Notes under the pieces: model-generated
Told to the model about the DNA's origin: nothing
The model's input: only the letters and a program-made list of their open reading frames with translations
The model's database searches: none
Made by a program: the position numbers and the translations under genes
Part shown: in pieces, positions 1 to 8,108 of the stretch
Numbering within the stretch: the first letter of the stretch is position 1
Layout of the letters: each line of letters opens with the position of its first letter
NCBI GenBank assembly: GCA_014529385.2
Contig: CM043945.1
Location: 152,493,741 to 152,557,740 of the forward strand
Source of the DNA: Adiantum capillus-veneris
Lineage: Eukaryota; Streptophyta; Polypodiopsida; Polypodiales; Pteridaceae
Direction: 5' to 3'
DNA length: 64,000 bases

Positions 1-885
1 TGACCCTATCCATTTGTGCCCACTCATGGCTATAGAGTGCACCATGGGTAGCCGAAAGTCAAAAATGGGGCCCTTCTTGTCCACTAACCCTCCACAATAA
101 GCCATCTCTATGTAGGGCATGTATGCCGCCCCAAGTGCTCCATCGACGTGAAACCAAAACCCAGTCCTGGTGTCATTGTGGGTTGTGCCATTATCATCCT
201 GCCAAGACACTTTCCTTTCAAACAGACCATATTTTTCCAAGATGGGCTGCAGCTTTTCGCAAGCAAGGGCAACGTCATCATAGGCACCCTTGAAAGTGGT
301 GCCATAGTTGAAGCAAACCATGATCGGATACCCACGATAGGCAAAGAAATCAACAAGTGAGGCCAAGTCATGGATGTTCATTGCACCGCCATCGTCTGAT
401 GGAACTTCTGCCGGCCAATCACCATCATCAGTTATGGGGCATTGATTGGGGTACTTTTCTCTTCCCTCAGCATAGAAGGTGCGGATCTCAAGCATGGTCA
501 TGCATTTTGAGATAGAGTAGTGGCTGTCCTCAGAAAAGAATGCAATGGGAGTGTATGCAAAGGGGCTTTCTATTGGGGTGGAGGCTTGATGATACAGAAG
601 GCGAGGGGGCAACTTCACCCGTTTTCCTTTCTTGGAAGTCCATGCATTGGTGTCCACTAAGATTTTCTTGCCACTGAGGTAGTCTCGAGCATTCCACATG
701 CCATACAGGTTGCCCTCCGTTGAGCCCATGGTGAGAGTGAAGCCCCAGTAGGAATCAAGATCTGTGTCAGAATGTGGCCACTTTGCATGCCACAATGCCG
801 CGTAATAGTCGAGCACGGCCCGCTCCATGAACTTGCTGTTGACAGTTAAATTGCCCTCCTGAAATGGGTCTCCAATGTTGTTCAC
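1..885 (-). CDS. PLP-dependent (group II) decarboxylase, partial exon
   Basis: Reading the minus strand from a TGCAG acceptor at 886-890 gives 295 uninterrupted codons that run off the window edge. Landmarks in order are NNIGDPFQEGN, GSTEGNLYGMWNARDYL, SEDSHYSISKCMTML, FNYGTTFKGAYDDV, HVDGALGAAYMPYIE and finally MSGHKWIG. The lysine of SGHKW is the expected Schiff-base lysine of pyridoxal-phosphate enzymes, and the Asp of HVDGA contacts the cofactor in this family (family knowledge). The order matches group II decarboxylases (serine, histidine and aromatic amino acid type). The substrate cannot be told from this part. The C-terminal part lies outside the window. Codon use is GC-richer than in the surrounding repeats and there are no internal stops, so this looks like a functional host gene. 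Confidence 0.85.
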   Translation of the reverse strand, partial: MNNIGDPFQEGNLTVNSKFMERAVLDYYAALWHAKWPHSDTDLDSYWGFTLTMGSTEGNLYGMWNARDYLSGKKILVDTNAWTSKKGKRVKLPPRLLYHQASTPIESPFAYTPIAFFSEDSHYSISKCMTMLEIRTFYAEGREKYPNQCPITDDGDWPAEVPSDDGGAMNIHDLASLVDFFAYRGYPIMVCFNYGTTFKGAYDDVALACEKLQPILEKYGLFERKVSWQDDNGTTHNDTRTGFWFHVDGALGAAYMPYIEMAYCGGLVDKKGPIFDFRLPMVHSIAMSGHKWIGS

Positions 886-1095
886 CTGCAAGTTTTACAG
901 ACCAGCAAGGAAATCAAGGAAGGCATTTCAAAACTCTCATAGCACTCGTCTCCAAAAGCTACTCATTTGAATGAAGACAAGGTACTTATATTTGTTGTCA
1001 CCATTTGAGTAAAGTTGAGTAAAGAATACTGCCATTCTTGTTGTAACTTTAGCAATAAAAAATCCTGATTACTGAAAAAAACAAAGAGGATATGA

Positions 1096-1226
1096 GTTAA
1101 TATTGCCAATACCTCAGTGTGGTAGATGAGGAGGATGGTGGCCTTCTATATTGATTACTGGAATAAAGGAAGAAATTAGTTAATATTGCCACTACTTAGA
1201 GTGTGGTACATGAGCAGGATGAGTAC
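1096..1226. repeat. Imperfect tandem duplication, period about 82 bp
   Basis: The block beginning AGTTAATATTGCCA occurs at 1096 and again at about 1178. Both copies continue into AGTGTGGTA(G/C)ATGAG(G/C)AGGATG. The duplication covers the putative short exon at 1113-1145 and its donor. Confidence 0.65.
1113..1145 (-). CDS. Possible short upstream exon of the decarboxylase
   Basis: On the minus strand a 33-nt open stretch (KATILLIYHTE) sits between an ATAG acceptor and a GAG|GTATTG donor. It joins in frame to VNNIGDP of the exon at 1-885. A stop codon lies in frame just upstream, so it could only be a separate exon. A diverged copy of the same block follows at about 1178-1226, so one of the two may be a dead duplicate. 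The exon call is weak and would need transcript data. Confidence 0.3.
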
Positions 1227-1476
1227 TAAAGGGGTGTCATCAAGGTCCAGGGTCGCGGGGCAGGTGATCTCGGCCACTCATCCACTGTCCATTACTGATG
1301 GTAATTTCAACATGGGCCGTCAGCGCGAGTAATCACGCATGGCAATGATTGGCAATCATTTTGCGACACCTTAGCATGCGGAAAAATGGCTGCCTGTAAT
1401 TGTGCTGCAGGACTGCACGTGCTCGTCGTCAGAGTCCAGTGCTCTGGCCCCCGTCCCCTAGACCTAATTGACGACC

Positions 1477-1600
1477 GGGAAAGGTCTTTTACTGACCATT
1501 TTACTCGTAAAAACTGCTCCCACCACGGCTACCGCGGATCCCCGCCAGTCGCCATGGGGTCGCACTTTTTACGGGGAAAGGTCAGTAAAAGACCTTTCCC
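1477..1600. repeat. Foldback with 21-bp perfect arms
   Basis: The arm at 1477-1497 (GGGAAAGGTCTTTTACTGACC) is the exact reverse complement of 1580-1600. A shorter internal match (CGTAAAAA against TTTTTACG) continues the stem inward. The loop is GC-rich. It could be a small MITE remnant or a hairpin in a transcript. Overlapping open frames at 1386-1890 show no family signature. Confidence 0.7.
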
Positions 1601-2683
1601 TACCCCTTCAAGGTCTAACAAGTCAATGCAATATTTGCGACGGAAGGGGCCCCACAAAGGGGAAGTACGTTGTTATGAATTATCCCTCCCTTCCCTCCAG
1701 AAGGTGCACCTCCCTTTGGGAGTGCAGTTTTATTCCCTCTTTCTTAATCTCCTCTTCTTGCGAGGGCAAGCATGCTGTGAAGTGTCAACAAATTCATAAC
1801 CATTGCGAGGGTAAGCATGATGGGTGTCATGTGAAGTTCTTACCAATTACCACCACACAACTTTTGTGTGGAGAGCACCTCAAGCTTTGACTCTTATAAC
1901 TACTTTGTGTGGTTGTGCACAATGTTATAAATTTCACATCTACAAAACCAACAGTGCCTTCAAGTTAATCAATTGCAAAGCAAGCCATGTTTTCTTTCAA
2001 GCTTTTATGACAAAGGCCAAACTCATGACCCTGAAAAATCCCAAAAAGAACTAAGAAAAAGTTTTTGTGTGATTGTTTGCGCGTTTCGTGTGTCTGTTTT
2101 GTGTTCAGATTCTTGTTTCCTTCATTTTTGTCCCTCTTCATTTCTCTCTATCTATAACTTTCTCTGGAAGGTGGCCGAGGGGGACACATAGACTAGCTAT
2201 ATATTGACCAATCTAGACAAACAGTGACTCAAATAAGCCCGAAAAGGAGCAAGAAGATATTTTGGCTTCACCTCTTAAAAGGTTTTTTTCCCATGATATG
2301 TGTGTTCAAGGTGTGCTTACAGTTCCTCATGCAGGTGACATTTATGAGCAACATGCTTTCTTTTTTTCCACATTTATTTTCTTTTTCTCTACTCCAGTGT
2401 ATGATAAAATTAAGACATCTGCAAAAGAAATCTACACTCTTTTTCTTTCTCAACCTATAATTTGTGTGAAAATCTAGTGAAGCATGTAAAGCAAACACAA
2501 ATCTCTCTCTCTCGTGTGTGTGTGTGTTCACATATATAACTCTTATGAATACACATGTACACATAGTGGGAGAGCCTTCACACGCATAGGAAAGCAACAT
2601 TATTTTGTTCTTATCTATGTTGTTTGTACGTGAAATTGTAAATCTATGAAGGTAAAAAATTATCGTCTTAAGTCTCAAACAGT
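1601..2683. other. Intergenic, no supported gene
   Basis: T-rich intergenic DNA with several short open frames and no recognisable domain, splice pattern or repeat boundary. A short CTCT/GTGT simple-sequence patch lies at about 2500-2530. Confidence 0.5.
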
Positions 2684-2779
2684 GCCTTTCACAAGAAGTT
2701 TTAAGAAAATTCCCATGTAGGAAAATACTCCGCCTTTCACAAGAAGTTTTAAGAAAATTCTCATTTAGGAAAACGGAGT
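2684..2779. repeat. Two tandem 48-bp units
   Basis: The unit GCCTTTCACAAGAAGTTTTA... starts at 2684 and again at 2732, with one or two differences between copies. The string AAAATACTCCG at about 2722-2732 is inverted as CGGAGTATTTT at about 2775-2785, so the pair also forms a small stem. Confidence 0.75.
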
Positions 2780-2806
2780 ATTTTACAATGTTTTCCATAC
2801 AATGCA

Positions 2807-2963
2807 CAACATCATGAGCTTTTGCTCGAGAGGCACCACATACCTAGCTAGGTATGATTGGGGGCAGGAGACCGTCAACCCCCCCATCGGGCCAGCGGTC
2901 TCCTGCCCCCAGTCGTACCTAGCTAGGTATGCAATGCCTCCCTCAACAAAGGTCATGATGTTG
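2807..2963. repeat. Long hairpin with 68-nt arms and 21-nt loop
   Basis: The arms 2807-2874 and 2896-2963 are inverted copies. The inner 45 nt (2830-2874 against 2896-2940) are nearly perfect and include ACCTAGCTAGGTA and GGGGGCAGGAGACCG. The outer part (CAACATCATGA against TCATGATGTTG) pairs with a few bulges. The loop holds a run of C. Size and pairing fit a young MIRNA-like or siRNA-producing hairpin, or a foldback MITE. No coding content is supported. Confidence 0.75.
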
Positions 2964-3198
2964 AGGTAAGTCATAATGTGGGAATTATTGTGAGAATTTA
3001 TCCAAAACTTCTTGTGAATTTGTGAGCCAACTCTTCCATTTTAAGTAGAGTTAGCTTAACAAAGGGAGTGTTTCAAACAAAAGACAAAAAAGTGGGACAT
3101 ATTCAATGTGTTAAACCTAGCCTAACATGGAAGCTTAACTTTGCCTTCTTGAGCATGCATTGCTTAGCCTCACTCACACACGCATACACACAAACAAG

Positions 3199-3723
3199 TC
3201 AAGAGTAGCCTAGAGACACGAATGGCAACACAGCAGGATGAGAACTAAGATGTGTGAAGTGTATGACCAAGAGAATTTGACGTACATGAGTATTCAAGTA
3301 GCTACCAAACTCTTCTTCATAATTTAAGTTGAAGTTCACTTGGTAGCCCAAGAAGTTTGACTTTTGCTGAGCATGGTACTCCTTGGCGGTGGCGATGGCT
3401 CGGGCGCGTCTCCAATCAGGCAAACCACCTTGGCGGAGGTAGAAGATGTGGTAAGCATTAGGGATCCCCCAAGGGTCAGGGTAAGGGGATTCCTCCGGCT
3501 CATCAGAGGAGTCGGTGGAAATGCCATCCACAATGTGATGCTTGTCCACATAGTGCTTCACTGCAAGCTTGATGTCAAGGTATTCTTTGAGGGCATGCTT
3601 GACGGCCTCCTTGGCGAGGAGGCCTGACCGTGCCTCGGAGATGGTGGAGTCAGTCTTCTTTCTCTTCAAAGGGAGGATTGCATCAGGAGTGCCATTAGCA
3701 GCAGTTTGAAGGTGATGAGCCAT
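3199..3723 (-). CDS. Hypothetical protein, first exon or whole gene
   Basis: The minus-strand frame from ATG at 3723 (MAHHLQTAANGTPD) runs about 170 codons to a stop near 3199. It has a basic patch (LKRKKT), a Lys/Ala-rich helical stretch, an acidic Ser/Glu/Pro stretch (STDSSDEPEESPYPDP) and an aromatic, Arg-rich part (HIFYLRQGGLPDWRRARA). I do not recognise the family. A candidate donor CAT|GTACGT after EFGSYLNTH near 3286 suggests that the last 30 or so residues may be intronic. The frame is open 17 codons upstream of this ATG, but I prefer the ATG because a TATA box sits about 70 nt above it. It contains no retroelement motif, so it is probably a host gene. Confidence 0.55.
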   Translation of the reverse strand: MAHHLQTAANGTPDAILPLKRKKTDSTISEARSGLLAKEAVKHALKEYLDIKLAVKHYVDKHHIVDGISTDSSDEPEESPYPDPWGIPNAYHIFYLRQGGLPDWRRARAIATAKEYHAQQKSNFLGYQVNFNLNYEEEFGSYLNTHVRQILLVIHFTHLSSHPAVLPFVSLGYS

Positions 3724-3791
3724 GCTTATATGAATGCTGAAAGGTCTGGACGTAGAAGAGAAGACTTGAAGCAACTGTATTGGGCTGTGCA

Positions 3792-3801
3792 GTTTATATA
3801 G
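3792..3801 (-). promoter_or_regulatory. TATA box for the gene at 3199-3723
   Basis: CTATATAAAC on the minus strand lies 70-80 nt above the chosen ATG. This places a transcription start near 3765-3770 with a short leader, which is normal plant promoter geometry. Confidence 0.65.
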
Positions 3802-3807
3802 AATCCC

Positions 3808-3841
3808 AAAAAAAAAAGAAAAAAAGCCCCCCCCCCCTCCC

Positions 3842-3872
<31 letters not shown>
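3808..3872. repeat. Homopolymer-rich tract
   Basis: Runs of A, then C, then about 29 A (roughly 3844-3872). The tract lies directly upstream of the TATA box above. Length calls here are likely to be unreliable. Confidence 0.8.
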
Positions 3873-3875
<3 letters not shown>

Positions 3876-4131
3876 TTGAAGAAGGAGAACGCGGATAAGG
3901 TGCCAGCTAGACTTTGTTCCTGCAGTACTGCGTTCAGCAGACAGACTTTTCACGTATGTGGCAGTGTCGTCTGGTGACTGATCAGTGGTCCCTGCCCCTC
4001 GTGATCAGCGCTGACGGAGCCTTATCATCGTCAGCACAGAAATGAAGCACTAAATGCAGACAACAGTCTACGGCAACGTCGTACTCGTTCCTGCTCCGTG
4101 CACGCACACATACATAGGGCCTCAGTCATGT

Positions 4132-4171
4132 GAGAGAGAGAGAGAGAGAGAGAGACTGACTGTGAGAGTCT

Positions 4172-4208
<37 letters not shown>
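4132..4208. repeat. (GA)n microsatellite, two blocks
   Basis: Two GA arrays separated by CTGACTGTGAGAGTCTATC. They produce artefactual RERERE or SLSLSL reading frames on the two strands. Confidence 0.95.
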
Positions 4209-4216
<8 letters not shown>

Positions 4217-4423
4217 CGTCGATAGCTGCATTGCAGCACGTTGGACCGTACTGGCACAGAGCGTCGACATCATGCATCGGCTATTTTCTTCTGATTTTTC
4301 ATACCGTAGCCATCGCTTACATAGTACACATCACATTTTTTCTTTTTTAAATCTAGGCTACATCGATCTCCCTCTCAAGTCCTCATCACCCATCTTACAC
4401 TGTAGCCGATTGGTACTTTGGTG

Positions 4424-4798
4424 GAGTAAAGGGGCCAATAAAGGCCGGGTCCCACCCATGGCCTGATGTTAACTACAATTTGGACCTGTGCTCAAGTGGT
4501 TACGTCACTTCGAAAGGACTTAAGAGCCGTTGAATGTGAGCTCGATCCTTGTTGGCCGCTTTGTCTCATAATACCCCCCACTACTGGCCGGCGCCTTTTC
4601 AAGGCCATTTTTGTTACAAAGAAAATTGTACGGGCTATTGTCCCGCGTCGCATGCACATTTTCAAGCACGACAAATTTTTTGTAGTAGCTGCGCCTTGCA
4701 ACGGCCTTTTGATCCCTCCAACAAAAGATATGTGCAAGACCTAGCTCGCAATTTGCTGCAGAGCTTAGGTGGTGCCCACTATACTGGCCCCTTTACCC
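4424..4798. mobile_element. Small TIR element, family 1 copy A
   Basis: The left end reads GGAGTAAAGGGGCCA. The right end, reverse complemented, reads GGGTAAAGGGGCCAG. The same terminal sequence bounds a second element at 5340-5694. Size (375 bp) and lack of coding capacity fit a MITE. A TA follows the right end, but no clear target duplication remains on the left. Confidence 0.6.
4478..4548 (+). other. tRNA-like Pol III promoter boxes (SINE-like)
   Basis: TGTGCTCAAGTGG resembles an A box, and TGAGCTCGATCC about 45 nt downstream resembles a B box; the spacing is right for a tRNA-derived SINE head. No cloverleaf can be completed, so it is not a tRNA gene. It lies inside the TIR element at 4424-4798. 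Confidence 0.35.
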
Positions 4799-5339
4799 TA
4801 GTAGAAATTGAATCCAACGAAACCATTTCTTGCATATAAATTTCAGTGCTTATAAGAAAAACCTAGGTTTAGTGTAATCCCACTTTCAAATTTTGAAATT
4901 TACCTTTGAAAAGATAATTTGAAGGCGGAAAAAGGCTAGAACTTTTCAACGTTTTTAGTGAATCTTTCCCAAAATACCTTCAAATGTCTCAAGAAAATCT
5001 CTAATTTTTTTGCTACTAAAGGTTCTCTAAGTTTTATGATCTTTTTTCGAGCCCTGAATATTCTTCTTTCAAAAACGACCTATTTTTATTTAACACTAGC
5101 TTGATACTAAAAAGAACACTTTAGTTTTTTTAGATGTAAGGAAATTGTTGAGAAAGATATAAAAAAACTTTTGATAAGATTAAAGAATTCTAGCTTCTCT
5201 AAATACTATACTTCTTTATTTTTGAATACAAACTCTTATATAATTACACTCATGAAAGCCACCTTCACAAAATAACAACACATATCTCTCTAAAATGGGT
5301 CACTCAACCAAAGCCAAAAAAGTGAGCAAGATACATGTA
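4799..5339. other. AT-rich spacer, nothing seen
   Basis: AT-rich DNA between the two TIR elements, with no supported gene or repeat boundary. Confidence 0.5.
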
Positions 5340-5694
5340 GGGTAAAGGAGCCAGTTGTAACACATGTGCCTTTTAAAAGTCATGCACGTCTCAATTTAGA
5401 GATAAAAATTTGGAATATGCTAGGAATCTTGCTTATGTGTCAACTTGTGATTTGCTGAAAACTATACCATTACTGGGCCTTGGGTGTTTCTAACCCCTAG
5501 AAGACCTCAAAATTTAAACTTTCTCAAATTGACTGCCCAAATTAAATCAAATAAATATCAATCTTGGTATTACTTAATCCGCCTTTGCATGAGGAATCTC
5601 ATGTAAATTTCAAAATTCAAATCTGACCAAATTTGCAAAATCCCACCCAAAATTACACTTTTTTTCTTGAGTGTCTAAACTGGCTCCTTTACCC
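5340..5694. mobile_element. Small TIR element, family 1 copy B (MITE)
   Basis: Perfect 17-bp inverted ends (GGGTAAAGGAGCCAGTT at 5340-5356 and its complement at 5678-5694) are flanked by TA on both sides, giving a 355-bp AT-rich non-coding element. A TA target duplication points to Tc1/mariner-like mobilisation (family knowledge). Its ends match those of copy A. Confidence 0.8.
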
Positions 5695-6698
5695 TAAACA
5701 TCCATGCTAGCTACTTATGTTTATACTTCATATTTTTGCAAGTTTCATGTAAAACAAAGATTTTTGTTTTTACTTTAATTAAATAGAAAAAGTGTGTGAG
5801 ATTGATACACATTAGAAGAAACTTGGACTCACTTTCGGGCCTTTTTAGTTCTAAAGAGAGAGTGGCACTCGATTAATGAGGAAGAGGCTTATGTTACGTT
5901 GAAAATCAATATTTTGGAGCCAAACTCGTTGAGAAAAAAAAAGAATAATAATATTTTTGTTCTTCAAATTACATAATGTCGCACTTTCAAAGCATAAATG
6001 CCATAAGTCTTACTAAGTTTGTATCGACAAATTTTTGAATTTGCATTGAAGACTCTAGTATCTATATTCCCGTCCAAATGCTTCTTTGAGTAGCTCTACT
6101 TTTCTCTCAAAACTGTCCTTCCTTTTTTATATTTACGCTATCTCTACTGTGCGTTCTAGTGCACACCATGACAACCTCTCGAAGGCCTAGCACTACCATT
6201 GACTCTGTTAGCATTTTTAACAGTTATACTACAGATGATCATGCCTGGATACCATCTAAAATAACTATCAAAAGTTGGGTACTATTGCAGACGAGGAGGA
6301 AGAGGATGCAACGAAATGATTTCATGGAGGCTTTCAAGGGGCAAGTTAAAGAGTTTAAAGTGTACACACAAAGCAAGCGAGAGAGATCCTCATACAACAT
6401 GCTTTCTAACATACAGACCTAAGGTTGCTAAAATCTCCTTCAATTTTACCACGGCATCTATCCAATTGTCAGTTATTTTGAGTATATCTCATTTAGTACA
6501 TGTTTATATTTACAGATTTAGGGTTGATATCATGTTTGGTATGTTATAGATATTTATCCATCGAATAGGACGGATTGAAAACCATTTGAGAGCATAGTTG
6601 GTATTTTTTATGCTTTTCATGCATTTATTGGTGAGCAAACATACCGAGGAAGACCGCACAATGAGCTTGCAAATAATGGAATATTCTTTTATCATATG
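5695..6698. other. AT-rich spacer, no supported gene
   Basis: About 1 kb of AT-rich sequence. Short open frames at 6159-6549 show no motif and no repeat boundary is evident. Confidence 0.5.
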
Positions 6699-7622
6699 TG
6701 TTGGGGGGTTCCATTGTTGCATAGCTCCAATGAACAACAAAATTATCGATCCAGAGGGATGAGCTATCCAGCTAGGATATGGAAACACTCGTGCGATTAG
6801 TGAGATGATCATAGAAACACGCATGGTTAACTCTATGAGGTGATCTTTTCAGCTTATGAAGGAGTTAAGCCACAATGATGGGCAATCTCCACATCCACTT
6901 CTCTTCACCTCTAATCAACCCAGTCACACACACTAACGATTGCAAGACGCACACAACACTAATCCTATCATGCAACACACTAATCACGTGCACACACACA
7001 TAGATCTATCGAGCACCACACTCCAATCAAACCTATCTGAACACACAAGCAAGAGAGGGTAATCACACAAGATTAAAGAGGGATCAATCATTAATTAGTT
7101 AAGATCTAGCTAATCAAAGCATCATCAACAATCATAAGAAGCATGAGAGAGGCACAATGAAAGAGAATTAAGCATTGATTAGTGCTAACCAAGTCACATG
7201 AACAAGGAGAAGCTCAAGGACTCCATAGCCACACATCTCAAGAGCTCTCACCAAAGAGTGCTCTCTACAAATGAGCTTGAGAACTCTAATTTCTTTTACA
7301 TACTGCCTTATATACCTAAGGTAAAAAGATGCAATGTTCGGGCTTCCAAGGCCTTTAGGGCTCCACCATTTACTGAATTTGCTACCTATGCACGCTAACT
7401 GATCTATCCTTTACAGCTTGGAACTCCCATTAAGCCCGTAACACATTAAAATATTTTAATGGCTTGAAATAATTCTGGAATTTACAATACATGATCATTT
7501 TAGAAAAATATAAACAATGTGTAACTCCAATCCTTATTGCTTCTTTGTATTCATCCTCGATCTGCATCTATATGTCTTCGGTCTTTAGCAGCTGCTGTTA
7601 ACTGATGTTGACTCAATTAACA
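6699..7622 (-). mobile_element. Solo LTR of a Ty3/gypsy-like element
   Basis: The unit starts TGTTGG and ends TTAACA, the usual TG..CA ends. Its first 560 bp match 46766-47327 and its last 350 bp match 60477-60824. At 46766 the LTR end touches a primer-binding site on the minus strand, so the element orientation here is minus. No internal region adjoins it. No clear 5-bp target duplication is visible (ATATG against TTCCT). It serves as the empty-site reference for the transposon at 47328-60476. Confidence 0.75.
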
Positions 7623-8108
7623 TTCCTCCCTTCCGATTTTAGTGTCCGTCCTAGGACACTGTTGAAAAGTGTCCGTGGAGGCTATGGAAGGTTTTTTCTT
7701 GGTTGTTGAGGGGTTGATTGTCTTCATTATCGTTGAATTTTTTGATGAGGTTCAATTTGTTGTGTGGTGAGCACAAAGATGGATAAGTCAACCTCTTGCA
7801 TCACATGCCTTCCCCCAAAAAGAGTTGTATTTGAGCCACTTACAAGCTAGGACTTGAAAAAACAAGTTCAATATCGTAATCATTTTGCAAATATATTTAT
7901 CTTTTCTCTACTTATGTTGTTTTAAACTTACATGACATCATGATACACATTTAAGAATCGACAGTTGGTATTAATTATTTGAAGTATAAAATTATGAATC
8001 ACCAAAGGGTATATATATATGTTCATATGGACAAAATGAACAAAAGTGTACATAGCTTTTGTGGACTATTCAATCATAAAATTCCACTTTTCTTTTTGTC
8101 TGAGAGGA
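7623..8108. other. Spacer between solo LTR and gene A copy 1
   Basis: Contains a short palindrome (GTGTCCGTCCTAGGACAC, near 7640) but no gene. A gene D copy or the D-side terminal repeat would be expected near here by analogy with 47.3-49.9 kb; neither is visible. Confidence 0.45.

Noticed and set aside
1386-2191. Overlapping open frames of 72-140 codons on the plus strand
   Set aside because: No family signature or promoter, and they cross a 21-bp foldback. Chance frames.
3726-3977. Open frames rich in Phe or Lys around 3800-3870
   Set aside because: Translations of the poly-A/poly-C tract.
4031-4350. RERERE/SLSLSL proteins near 4.1 kb, 24.3 kb, 45.2 kb and 54.3-55.7 kb
   Set aside because: Microsatellite translations.
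4478-4548. A tRNA gene
   Set aside because: A- and B-box-like words exist, but acceptor and anticodon stems cannot be paired. Kept only as SINE-like boxes.
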